From contig JAKSJK010000004.1 of assembly GCA_024398095.1 (NCBI GenBank), positions 1 through 62,772 of the forward strand: a DNA stretch of 62,772 bases, in the 5' to 3' direction. The notes below the pieces were generated by a model that searched no databases, was not told where the DNA came from, and saw only the letters and a list, made by a program, of their open reading frames with translations. Shown in pieces: positions 16,672 through 25,265 of this stretch. Positions within the stretch are counted from its first letter, which is position 1; the number at the start of each line of letters is the position of its first letter. A program made the translations under genes and the position numbers. Source of the DNA: Bacteroidales bacterium. GTDB taxonomy: Bacteria > Bacteroidota > Bacteroidia > Bacteroidales > UBA932.

Positions 16672-18500
16672 GAAACAGATACTTCATACTGCTGCTGTCG
16701 CTGATGTGGGCCGTATCCGCCTGCAAACCGGTCGTTCCGGTGGATGAGGACGAGGTGAGCTTCGATCTTAGTGAAGTCTCCATCTCCGCAGACGCCGGCA
16801 AAGCTACCGCCAGACTTACTGCCAGCGGTCCCTGGAAGGTCACACAGAGCCCGGAATGGCTGGGATATGTGAAGCCGGAAAGCGGTGCTGCCGGTGTACA
16901 CGAACTAACCTTCGGCGGACGGTTCTACGATGGTTCGACTGCCCGCAACGGAGAGGTAAAAGTGGTCTGTGGCGTGGCGGAGGCCATAATTGCGGTAAAG
17001 CAGAATCCGCATATGGCTTTCTCCGTTTCTCCGGAAAAGATAGAGGACTTCCCGGCAGAGGGAGGCGTTGCGAAACTCTCCGTCAGCTGCAGCTTCAAGC
17101 CACAGTGTGATTGCCCGGACTGGATTACCGCCAAGGTCGGTACCCCTGTGGGAGGCACTTATGAGATTAGCCTCAACATCACTGCGAACTCCGGCGAGGA
17201 AAGGACTGCGACGCTTAGAATCCACGATGGGGACAGTTTTGAAAGCTTCGTCACGGTAAGCCAGCAGGTCAACGGATTCGTAGGCGAAAAACGCGCGCTT
17301 ACGGATCTCTACCGGAACACTGCCGGCGCTTCCTGGACCAAGTCCGACAACTGGTGCTCCGACAAGCCTGTCTCATCCTGGCATGGCGTGAGCGTGGATG
17401 CCCAGGGTCATGTAAGCAGCCTCGATCTGAGCAACAACAATCTAAAAGGCAGCCTTCCTGCTTCGATGCCGGACCTGCGATACCTGAAGGAACTCTATCT
17501 TTATGGCAACTGCCTGAGCGGAAGCCTCCCTGCCGGAATGAGGCTGATGCCCGGATGGGCTGGGTTCGCCCCAGCAAAGCACATCTACCCGCAGCAGAAC
17601 GGCTATGCCCTTAGCAGCGGCGACTCTGAAGTAGCACAGTACAGGCGCGCCACCCAAGGCCCTGGCATTGATATAGTAATTCTGGGCGATGCCTTCGACA
17701 AGAACGGACTGGAACTGGGAAAAGGCTTTGACGCCCTCGTTGAGAAGGCGATCGCCGCCATTTTCGCAGTAGAACCGATGAAAAGCTGTGGCGACTATTT
17801 CAATGTATATGCTATCAGCGCCGAATCGGCGGCCTCCGAGATCAGCACCAAGGCCGAAAACACTGCTTTCGGTACCTACTTTACCTCTTCGGACTTTACT
17901 GTCGTAACCATGAACACCAATTGGGAGAAGGTCTTCCAGTGGGTGGGCAAGGCTCCGGTCAAAGACATAAGAAACAGCATGGTGGTGCTCCTGGCCAACA
18001 CCCAGAGGTTCGGAGGCACAACCCTCAGCTGGGATGACGGCAGACGCCTGTCCATAGTCCCGGACTTTCAGGGTGCCGCATCCAGCACCGAGGCCCAGTA
18101 CGGATTCGCAGGGCTCGTCCAGCATGAGGCTGTGGGCCACGCCTTCGGTCTCTTCGACGAGGAGTACCACACCAACGGACTCACCGCACCGACAAGTTTC
18201 GCAGCAGACCTCGCAGTGAAGCAGTCTAAAGGTTTTTCTCTGAACATTTCCGCATCGTCAGATCTCAGCAAAGCGCCGTGGAGCGCGCTTGCCGCCAGCG
18301 GGGCATATCCGTCCGTCGGAGTCTTCGAGGGCGCCGGAAACTACAGTTATGGGGCCTACAGGAGCGAAAAGGACTGCTGCATGGTCGACAACCGTCCGTA
18401 TTTCAGCGCCTGGTGCCGCTATCTCCTCTGGAAAAGGATCAGAACCCTCGCCTCGGAAGACAGCTCAACCGAGGCCTTCGTCAGATTTGAAAATAAATAA
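16668..18500 (+). CDS. M64-type zinc peptidase lipoprotein with BACON and LRR segments
   Basis: The start overlaps the previous stop (ATGA). The lipoprotein signal ends at Cys19 (WAVSAC). Two BACON domains cover about residues 30-205, each with the W-K/W-I and VxVKQN/VTVSQQ pattern. A plant-type leucine-rich segment covers about 207-292 (ALTDLYRNTAGASW, then SLDLSNNNLKGSLP). The catalytic domain runs from about 325 and has HEAVGHAFGLFDEEY at 486-500. This resembles the M64 (IgA peptidase) zinc motif HExxHxxGxxxDE but has one extra residue between Glu and the second His. I recall such a spacing in Bacteroidetes M64 proteins but could not check. The protein is probably surface-exposed, with BACON and LRR parts gripping the target. 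Confidence 0.85.
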   Translation: MRNRYFILLLSLMWAVSACKPVVPVDEDEVSFDLSEVSISADAGKATARLTASGPWKVTQSPEWLGYVKPESGAAGVHELTFGGRFYDGSTARNGEVKVVCGVAEAIIAVKQNPHMAFSVSPEKIEDFPAEGGVAKLSVSCSFKPQCDCPDWITAKVGTPVGGTYEISLNITANSGEERTATLRIHDGDSFESFVTVSQQVNGFVGEKRALTDLYRNTAGASWTKSDNWCSDKPVSSWHGVSVDAQGHVSSLDLSNNNLKGSLPASMPDLRYLKELYLYGNCLSGSLPAGMRLMPGWAGFAPAKHIYPQQNGYALSSGDSEVAQYRRATQGPGIDIVILGDAFDKNGLELGKGFDALVEKAIAAIFAVEPMKSCGDYFNVYAISAESAASEISTKAENTAFGTYFTSSDFTVVTMNTNWEKVFQWVGKAPVKDIRNSMVVLLANTQRFGGTTLSWDDGRRLSIVPDFQGAASSTEAQYGFAGLVQHEAVGHAFGLFDEEYHTNGLTAPTSFAADLAVKQSKGFSLNISASSDLSKAPWSALAASGAYPSVGVFEGAGNYSYGAYRSEKDCCMVDNRPYFSAWCRYLLWKRIRTLASEDSSTEAFVRFENK

Positions 18501-18509
18501 TATATGTAT

Positions 18510-19298
18510 ATGAAGCGTTTATTCAGTCTTGCCGCAACGATCGGCACCCTCTTCCTCCTTGTAGCCTGCGGAGGCGGAGAAATCAATCCAGACAATGGAG
18601 GCGGAGAAACTCCAGACCCTAAGCCGGATCCGGACAAGCCATATGTAGACGGCTCAACCACCATCGGCGGACATGAGGCACTGGACCTTGGCACAGGCAT
18701 ACTCTGGGCCACCACCAACCTCGGCGCCACCCAGCCTCAGGATTATGGCAAGTACTTCTCTTGGGGAGAGGTAGAGCCTAAGAGCGAGTACCGGTGGGGC
18801 AATTACAAGTGGTCGGACGGTTTCGAGCCTAAGACCGCACAGGAATACGAAGAACTCAAGATGACCAAGTACTGCCTCTACAAGATCTACGGAACCAAGG
18901 ACGACAGAAAAGTGCTCGAGAAAGAAGATGATGCCGCCTACCTGACTTGGGGTCCGAACTGGCGCATGCCAACCCGCCAGGAGGTACAGGACCTGCTGGA
19001 CAAGTGCGAGTGGGAATGGAATCGCGTGGAGGGCCTCTACGGCTATAAGATCAGCTCCAAGAAGACAGGCAAGTCCATTTTCCTCCCGGCAGCCGGAATG
19101 ATCGCCTCAAACGGATCCAACAACAGCGGCATGATGTGCAACTACTGGACTTCCAGCCTCCACGATCAGAACGAACAGTACTATGCCTATTCATTCGTCT
19201 ATCTCGACAATGGAAAGGAGGGTACGGAATACATCTCCCAGACCTACAGGTACCTGGGCATGACCATCCGTGCCGTCAGCGACAAAAAGGAAGACTAA
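18510..19298 (+). CDS. FISUMP-type lipoprotein, last gene of the plus-strand operon
   Basis: The ATG at 18510 starts a lipoprotein signal (MKRLFSLAATIGTLFLLVAC); the ATG at 18504 is two codons longer and possible. A Gly/Pro/Asp-rich linker follows. One domain then matches the Fibrobacter-succinogenes-major-paralogous (DUF1566-like) type: ALDLGTGILWATTNLGA, YFSWGEV, GPNWRMPTRQE, FLPAAG, YWTSS and a C-terminal MTIRAV. Such domains decorate surface and secreted proteins of the phylum; their ligand is unknown. It lies 9 bases after the M64 gene. Its 3' end overlaps that of the minus-strand operon by 4 bases, with no clear terminator between them. Confidence 0.82.
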   Translation: MKRLFSLAATIGTLFLLVACGGGEINPDNGGGETPDPKPDPDKPYVDGSTTIGGHEALDLGTGILWATTNLGATQPQDYGKYFSWGEVEPKSEYRWGNYKWSDGFEPKTAQEYEELKMTKYCLYKIYGTKDDRKVLEKEDDAAYLTWGPNWRMPTRQEVQDLLDKCEWEWNRVEGLYGYKISSKKTGKSIFLPAAGMIASNGSNNSGMMCNYWTSSLHDQNEQYYAYSFVYLDNGKEGTEYISQTYRYLGMTIRAVSDKKED

Positions 19299-20047
19299 GG
19301 ATTGAGGCGCTTGGTCGCCCCCTTGAAAGAATAATAGTGACTCTCGCCGTCCAGGTCCTCGAGACAGACGACGAGAGTATATTCTGTCCCGTCGCTGAGG
19401 TCATTGAAGTACATAAGATCCCTCTTGAGAGGGTTCTGATCGGCCATCTCCTCAAGCTGCTGGATTGTGAGATCGATGCGGTTGGACGCGAAAACCTCCT
19501 CTGCCGCAGCCTTGAGCCCCTTTTCCACCATAAGCGGAACCCAGATATCGCTCACAGCCATGGCGCAGCGTCCTTTGGCGGCGATGCCGTTGCTGATGGC
19601 GATTACCTTGAGGGTGTTGTAGCGGTTGAGCTCCACTCCGAGACTGTCGCCAGGGGTGTAGAGCTGGATGTCCAGGGCCATCTCCCCGAGAGAAAATCTC
19701 TCACTGACCAGCTCCCCGAGGCTTCCGTCGCTGGAATATGGCCTTGCGGCCACCACAAAGTCCTTGCAGCCGTGAAGTCTCTCTATCCTGCGCTTCTCGG
19801 CGGTATAGCCCGCTCCATCCTCCAGTTCTGCAGACACGGCCTTGCTGTCGAAGGCGTCCAGAGGCACGACCTTCATGCGGTAGGCAGAGGCGCCCTCCGA
19901 GAGCTTTACGGCCACGCTGACACCCGTAGAGGTAACGGCTGAAAGTTCCATCTCCATCTGCGGCAGAGGTCCCTTCCCATCCTTCTTGCAGGAGAGGGTG
20001 CAAAGTGCTGCCATGAGGCAGAATGCTGCTGTCAGTTTCCTTCTCAT
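19295..20047 (-). CDS. Small lipoprotein of unknown function, last gene of the minus-strand SusCD operon
   Basis: This 250-residue protein has a lipobox at Cys20 (ALCTLSCKK). The first 100 mature residues have a fibronectin-type-III-like strand pattern (MELSAVTSTGVSVAV, YRMKVVPLDA, FVVAARPYSSDG), and the rest is mixed. I recognise no named family. It overlaps the preceding BACON lipoprotein gene by 4 bases, so the two are translationally coupled. It is probably a surface accessory of the SusCD complex. No enzyme motif was seen. Confidence 0.72.
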   Translation of the reverse strand: MRRKLTAAFCLMAALCTLSCKKDGKGPLPQMEMELSAVTSTGVSVAVKLSEGASAYRMKVVPLDAFDSKAVSAELEDGAGYTAEKRRIERLHGCKDFVVAARPYSSDGSLGELVSERFSLGEMALDIQLYTPGDSLGVELNRYNTLKVIAISNGIAAKGRCAMAVSDIWVPLMVEKGLKAAAEEVFASNRIDLTIQQLEEMADQNPLKRDLMYFNDLSDGTEYTLVVCLEDLDGESHYYSFKGATKRLNP

Positions 20048-21534
20048 TTCCTCACGAGTGTTATAGGTCCATACATGGAGACATGCTCATCTACACGGTA
20101 TTCATCCGGGAAGTGGTTGAAGGCCATGTAGTGCGGGTCGATTCTCTCATCCTCCATCGAGTTGTAGTACACATGGTGGAGTCCGAGTCTGAAGCCGTAG
20201 CAATCCTCGACCTTATAGTCCGGATTACCGTATTCGTCGTACCATCTGCCGCCCTGCTCGCGTCCCTTGTAGATCGCAAAATCGGACTCGGCGCAATGGG
20301 TCATGACCATCTTGGACAGGCCACCCTCTTCCCACTTGAAAAGTACGCGATGGCTCTTGTCGAAGGAGGCTCCTTCCTTATAATAATTGGTCCAGTCGGT
20401 CACGGTCGGGTTCGTCCAGATCATGGAAGGATCCGGGCTGCCATCTGCGAGCATTGCGGTACCGATGATGCCCAGCCAAGTATCGTACGGCTGTGTTCTG
20501 GAGACATATGCCCTCTGCGGGCTGAGATAGAGCTGTCCGTCGGTCTCGTCGAAATCGAATCGGAGCACATAGGACACCAGGTCGAAAACTATCTGACCGG
20601 TCTCCTCGTCCCAGACTGCGTCTACGGCATATTCATACATCTTGTCGTCGCCCTCCCAGCTGGAGCGGAAACAGAAGTCGAACGGTCCGACATAATCCGC
20701 AGGCAGCAGTTTCTGTGAAACATCGATGCTGCGACTGTAACCACTTTCGGTGGTTATCACGAGAGTTGCCGATGCCGGGTCGAGCTTCGGATCCTCGTCG
20801 GCACAGATATGCAGTACATCACCCTCAACGGAAACCTTTACCCACTCCCCTGTGCTGGTAATGGTATATGGCTCCGCGCTGTAGAATTCACAGCTGAATT
20901 CACCACCGCGCTTAGGGAAAACTACCGGAGCATTGCAGTCCAGCACAAAACGGCCTTTCTGATGTATCTTCATGACCACTTCCTTGGAACTGGTAGCGAA
21001 GGTCACCTCGCAGTCTCTGGCATCCATCTCCGGGTTGGCAGAAACGGTTACCATTACCATATTGGAGCTGACTCCGGCCCTTATCCAGCTGCTGCCGTCA
21101 GTCTTCACGCTGACGGACACATTGGTCGTTATGTCGTACTGCAGACGCACGTCGCCGCAACCGATGGTCACGTTTTCCGGAATGTTCATCAGGGATGCAT
21201 ACTGGCCGTCCTGGTTGAGTGCCAGGTGGGTGCTCTCTCCCATGCAGGAAAGGGTGATTACGGCAGTCCTCTCCGAGATGCTGCGGTTCGGCAGGCAGAG
21301 CACTTCAAGGGTATCGCCCTTGATCTCAGCCTCGCACCAGTCGGCATTCACATCGACTTCAACTGCGCCCTTTGCCTTGAAAACTGCAGTGCAAACGCCT
21401 CCGTTTGGACCCGCATGAAGCTCGCTCCTGACTATCTCTATGGCCTTGACAGCCACTTCCTCCTTCTTGCATCCAAGGAATGCGAGGAGTGCGGCCAGCA
21501 GCAATATGAGGCTATGTCTTATCTGTATATGCAT
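20044..21534 (-). CDS. Lipoprotein with tandem BACON domains
   Basis: The lipoprotein signal ends at Cys22 (LAFLGCKKEE). About three BACON-like repeats cover residues 30-285. Each starts with a strand such as VVFPKRGGEFSCEF and ends in a variant of I-x-V-S/H-Q (MKIHQKG, IDVSQKL). A C-terminal domain of about 200 residues is unassigned; its Trp/Tyr-rich strands resemble ligand-binding surface lipoproteins. The gene overlaps the DUF4302 gene upstream by 16 bases and the next gene by 4, a coupled chain. It is probably a surface binding protein of the import system. Confidence 0.8.
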   Translation of the reverse strand: MHIQIRHSLILLLAALLAFLGCKKEEVAVKAIEIVRSELHAGPNGGVCTAVFKAKGAVEVDVNADWCEAEIKGDTLEVLCLPNRSISERTAVITLSCMGESTHLALNQDGQYASLMNIPENVTIGCGDVRLQYDITTNVSVSVKTDGSSWIRAGVSSNMVMVTVSANPEMDARDCEVTFATSSKEVVMKIHQKGRFVLDCNAPVVFPKRGGEFSCEFYSAEPYTITSTGEWVKVSVEGDVLHICADEDPKLDPASATLVITTESGYSRSIDVSQKLLPADYVGPFDFCFRSSWEGDDKMYEYAVDAVWDEETGQIVFDLVSYVLRFDFDETDGQLYLSPQRAYVSRTQPYDTWLGIIGTAMLADGSPDPSMIWTNPTVTDWTNYYKEGASFDKSHRVLFKWEEGGLSKMVMTHCAESDFAIYKGREQGGRWYDEYGNPDYKVEDCYGFRLGLHHVYYNSMEDERIDPHYMAFNHFPDEYRVDEHVSMYGPITLVRK

Positions 21535-22811
21535 ATGTCGCAGAGGATGTCGAGGTTATTGATTCGGGTATTGGTAGACGGCGTCTCGCTCGTGAATTCG
21601 TAGAGAATGAGACCGTCTGCGGAATAGTCGCCCACAGCTGTGCTGCAGTCGGAGAAATAGAACACATCGCGGTTGTTCTCCCTTGTGAAGACGCCGCGGG
21701 TGCAGGTCTGCTCGTCCCAGAGGACGGTACTCTGCTTTGTATCGAAGAGTATGCCCCAGACGAAGTATCCCTCGTACTTGCCCAGATAATGAGGATGCAG
21801 CTCGAGCCTGCCGTTGACATATTTGAGCTTCACATTGTCGAGTTCCCTGTTGGAGAAGAGATTCTTTATATAGAGAGTCTCCCCGTCCTTCGAGGTGCTG
21901 ATTGTGATAACCTTGGCAAAGTACTTTCCGAAGTAGTTGTTGTAGCTTAGAATCCACGGCCCGGCCATATCCTCATACTTCGGAGCTGTAAGCCCGTTGC
22001 TTGCGAAGATAAGCGTACCGTCGGTAGAGACGAACTCGCCGTCCTTGAGCCTGAAATCCTGTCCGTAGTAGCCACCGATCTCGAGTTTGCTCTGGAGACG
22101 GAAACCGTCGGGAGTATAGACCGCAGATCTCTTGTAGTCGTAGGTGTTTGCATCCGGATAGGCACCCAGTTTCACGCAGAGCACTTTTCCGCCGAGCTGG
22201 CCAATGCATGAACCGAGTCTTTCATAGCCGTCGGAATAGATGTAGAAATCGCCTTCCCACTGTTTCTGCATCTGCTTCACCGCCTCCAGCCAGGACTGAG
22301 GGGTGTAGCCTGCCGGAAGAGGGAACATCTGCATCTTGCTGTAGCCGGTCTTGCCCTTGAGACGGATGTTGTCATCTTCGTCTACGCCCTCGATGCGGAA
22401 CTCATAGTCTCCACCGGCACCGTCCACATCGCTGAAGGACGGCTCGTGGAAGTACTGGAGCAGCCCGGAGTAAGTGTTGAAGCTCAGCACTGCGCCGTCT
22501 TCCTTGAGAATGTCGTAGAGACACTCGTCCACGCGGTCTGTCTCGGCATTCTCGCAGGAAATGAAGGCCTTGCCGCTTTCGAAACGTATCACGAAATTAT
22601 AGCCTCCACGGCCTTCCTGACCGAAATACTGGAGGACGAAGCCCTCCGGATGGCGATCTATCGCCTCCCTGGCCTTGTCCATCAGGGCGCTGATTCTTGC
22701 GGACGCCGTCTGCTCGAAGACATCCTCGTTCTTGAACAGGCAGGAGGCGGCACTGCAGAGCACGAGCACCGCAGCGGCAAACATTTCTATGTATCTCTTG
22801 ATCCTGTTCAT
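21519..22811 (-). CDS. DUF4302 family lipoprotein
   Basis: At 430 residues, it has a signal and lipobox near Cys24 (CSAASCLFKNED). The family signature is present early: EDVFEQTASARISALMDKAREAI, then the PEGFVLQYFGQEGRGGYNFVIRF segment followed by alternating short strands. DUF4302 proteins are typically encoded next to SusCD and a zinc-metallohydrolase lipoprotein, as here. Their function is not established; a surface protein working with the pore is likely. It starts 3 bases after the metallohydrolase gene ends. Confidence 0.85.
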   Translation of the reverse strand: MNRIKRYIEMFAAAVLVLCSAASCLFKNEDVFEQTASARISALMDKAREAIDRHPEGFVLQYFGQEGRGGYNFVIRFESGKAFISCENAETDRVDECLYDILKEDGAVLSFNTYSGLLQYFHEPSFSDVDGAGGDYEFRIEGVDEDDNIRLKGKTGYSKMQMFPLPAGYTPQSWLEAVKQMQKQWEGDFYIYSDGYERLGSCIGQLGGKVLCVKLGAYPDANTYDYKRSAVYTPDGFRLQSKLEIGGYYGQDFRLKDGEFVSTDGTLIFASNGLTAPKYEDMAGPWILSYNNYFGKYFAKVITISTSKDGETLYIKNLFSNRELDNVKLKYVNGRLELHPHYLGKYEGYFVWGILFDTKQSTVLWDEQTCTRGVFTRENNRDVFYFSDCSTAVGDYSADGLILYEFTSETPSTNTRINNLDILCDICIYR

Positions 22812-22814
22812 ATC

Positions 22815-23690
22815 TTATAAGGCGTTATCAAGTCCGAGCATTCCGAGTTCGGAGCTTCTTCTCTCGATTATGGTACGGAGCTTATCCAGGTCTATGTGCC
22901 AGGTGGCAAGCATGTAGTTCTTGCAGATGGCTATCTTCTTTTCTATTATTGGACGTCCCTTCTCTCCCGCTGCAGTCAGCAGTTTCTCCCACTCTTCCTG
23001 GGTGGAAGTCACATAGGTAGAGATCACCTCCACGAAGTCCTCGTTTGGCTCCTTGCTGGAGTATGCCGTCACAAAACCCTGCTCCAGATACTCCAGATTG
23101 TAGATCCAGGAATCCTGTACATAGAACTTTCCGGAAAGATCCTTGTACTCCACCGGATAATTCTTGGTCTGGTGCAGGATATGGGCAAACTCGTGATGGA
23201 TAGTGTGGAAGTAATAGTTGTTGAGCAGCTGCACATTGCTTATATCCACATCGTTGACCATGTAGAGCGTGATCTTCAGACCTCCTTCGGCTGTACCCAG
23301 CATGATGGTGCCGTTGGAATTGTAGGCGGCACTGCCCACCAGGTGGAACATCTTCGGGAAGTACTGGCAGATGAAATCCTTGCCACCGGTCACCTCGTCA
23401 TATGCCTCCAGGCAAAGGTGCTTGACTATTCTGGCCATCTGCGTGGACTTCGTGTAGTCCGCCGGAGAAAGCGTGTAGGAAATATCGGCCTCGATATCCT
23501 GCATCTTGTAGAGGAAGCGGATATTGTACGGGATCACATAGTTGGTGTAGAGCCACTCGTCGAAGCTGTTCTTCACGCTGGTGTCCTCTGTGATCACAGA
23601 CTTGTCCGGATCCAGGGCATCGCTGTTGCAGGCTGCAGCAAGCAGGCTTGCCAGCATCACTATGACTATATGAAAGTTTCGAGTCTTCAT
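22815..23690 (-). CDS. SusCD-associated zinc metallohydrolase lipoprotein with intact HExxH
   Basis: The ATG at 23690 gives a lipoprotein signal (lipobox LAAAC, Cys21) and leaves a 1-base gap to SusD; a longer frame to 23732 runs into SusD. In this 291-residue protein the motif HEFAH is at 166-170, preceded by another His. EDFVEV near residue 220 could give the third zinc ligand. This matches the substrate-import-associated zinc metallohydrolase lipoproteins usually found beside SusCD. It probably acts at the cell surface on peptides or proteins entering the pore. The facing operon has a counterpart at the same position (11509-12420) that lacks the motif. Confidence 0.87.
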   Translation of the reverse strand: MKTRNFHIVIVMLASLLAAACNSDALDPDKSVITEDTSVKNSFDEWLYTNYVIPYNIRFLYKMQDIEADISYTLSPADYTKSTQMARIVKHLCLEAYDEVTGGKDFICQYFPKMFHLVGSAAYNSNGTIMLGTAEGGLKITLYMVNDVDISNVQLLNNYYFHTIHHEFAHILHQTKNYPVEYKDLSGKFYVQDSWIYNLEYLEQGFVTAYSSKEPNEDFVEVISTYVTSTQEEWEKLLTAAGEKGRPIIEKKIAICKNYMLATWHIDLDKLRTIIERRSSELGMLGLDNAL

Positions 23691-23691
23691 C

Positions 23692-25263
23692 TTAGTTACG
23701 CGGATTTGGCTGGAGACCGGCAGCAACCACATCCTGAGGGATCTGGATGGCCCTTCTCGGGTCGTTGTAATCGAGTTCTGCCTCTACCTTCACGAACTGG
23801 CCGTTCTTGTCCACGAGCCTTCTGTAGAGCTTGATGCCGTAGCGGCCTGTGTCGAACCACCTCATGCCGTCATGCACGAAGTTGATCCTGCGGCACTGCA
23901 GCACACACTGTATCGCATTGAACATCTCCCCACTCTCTACCTTGAAGCCCTGAGGGTGGAGCTGTCTGTTGCCCTGGGTGTTATAGATAGGATCGTAGTC
24001 ACCGCAGCTGCTGTAGTACCATTCCACAGAAGGTGCGTTGATGGCGTTCGCATAGGTCCTGAACTTGCCGCTCTGCCAGAGGAAGAGGTCCTTCAAGCCG
24101 GTGTCTATCCTGCCCTTGAGTATCCTTGCCTCTGCCCTGTTCAGCAGCACCTCTTCGCCCGTTATGAGCGGGAAGACGCTTCTCGGATAGCCGATTCCGG
24201 CCACTGCGTCGGAGTACTGGAACATGTACGGATACTTAGGCACGCAGACGAAGGAATAGGTGGAGGTGTTGAACTTATAGAGTGTCAGCTTGTAGGAGAA
24301 ATCCTTGTCGTAGACCAGTCCCCACGGTCCCTGATGCTCGCAGACTTCCTTGTCGGTGAGGGAGGTCAGGGAGAAGCGCTTGCTGGTGGCGTAAGGACCG
24401 AAGATGACTCCCGTGAGGCTGTAGCCGGTGGCCAGCAGCAGGTTCGCCTTGAGGTTGGCGTCCACATAGTCGAGGGAGTAGACATCGAGGTCGAGGGTCT
24501 TGTCCGCAGTCGCCGCCCAATTGTGGAAGAAGACTGTCGGATCAGCTCCCAGCACCATGTCGGCATACTCTATCACCTTGTCCCAATCCTGGTAGAAGAG
24601 ATAGAACCTGGTGGCAAAACCGAGGGCAGACTCGCGTGTGAAATGGTACTTCGGCACATTGTAGTTGTCGCCCATGAGCGGGAGTGCGGCCTGGATGTCG
24701 GCGTCGATGAGGGCGTAGGTCTCGGCCAACGTACCTCTGTCATACTTCGGATTAAGTTCAGTCTCCGGCTTGAGTATATAAGGTATACCCAGTTCCCTGT
24801 CTGCTGTCTGAGGGTTATATGGCATACAGAATATGGTCGCCAGAGTGAAGTGGCAGAAGGCCCTGACCATGAGAGCTTCGCCACGGTACTGGTCCATATC
24901 CTCGCCGGCTTCCAGTTCGTCCATGGACACGAGCGCCTGGTTTGCAGCGGCGATGGCAGCGTAGTTGGCTTCCCACACATTCTTCGGGTTGTCGTACATC
25001 TCGCTCTCGGTGTCGTCCTGCCAGAGGCCGTACTGGTTGGTGTATCTCTGTCCGTAGATATTATCCTCGCCCAGGTAGTCATCACAGTTGTCGGACATCA
25101 TCTCGGTAAACACATTCGGATGGAAGTCCGGATAGGCTGTGACGAGCAGCTGGGCCACATTTTCCTTGTGCTCCAGCTCCGCCCTGCTGTCCGGAAGTTC
25201 ATCCAGGAAGTTGCAGGAAACCGCGGCCGCAATCACGGCGAATATCATAAGGTACTTCTTCAT
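23692..25263 (-). CDS. SusD/RagB-family surface lipoprotein
   Basis: This 523-residue protein has a lipobox at Cys17 (VIAAAVSC). It shows the usual SusD features: the CNFLDELPDSRAELEH start, ALMVRAFCHFTLATIFC in the helical core, EEVLLNRAEARILKG, and the C-terminal QCRRINFVHDGMRWFDTGRYGI. It is the lid and substrate-binding partner of the SusC encoded 2 bases upstream, and the metallohydrolase gene follows 1 base after it. Confidence 0.93.
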   Translation of the reverse strand: MKKYLMIFAVIAAAVSCNFLDELPDSRAELEHKENVAQLLVTAYPDFHPNVFTEMMSDNCDDYLGEDNIYGQRYTNQYGLWQDDTESEMYDNPKNVWEANYAAIAAANQALVSMDELEAGEDMDQYRGEALMVRAFCHFTLATIFCMPYNPQTADRELGIPYILKPETELNPKYDRGTLAETYALIDADIQAALPLMGDNYNVPKYHFTRESALGFATRFYLFYQDWDKVIEYADMVLGADPTVFFHNWAATADKTLDLDVYSLDYVDANLKANLLLATGYSLTGVIFGPYATSKRFSLTSLTDKEVCEHQGPWGLVYDKDFSYKLTLYKFNTSTYSFVCVPKYPYMFQYSDAVAGIGYPRSVFPLITGEEVLLNRAEARILKGRIDTGLKDLFLWQSGKFRTYANAINAPSVEWYYSSCGDYDPIYNTQGNRQLHPQGFKVESGEMFNAIQCVLQCRRINFVHDGMRWFDTGRYGIKLYRRLVDKNGQFVKVEAELDYNDPRRAIQIPQDVVAAGLQPNPRN

Positions 25264-25265
25264 AT

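Noticed and set aside
19136-19942. Plus-strand open frame of 268 codons continuing from the FISUMP gene region
   Set aside because: It starts inside the FISUMP gene in another frame and runs antisense through a lipoprotein gene. The translation shows no recognisable features.
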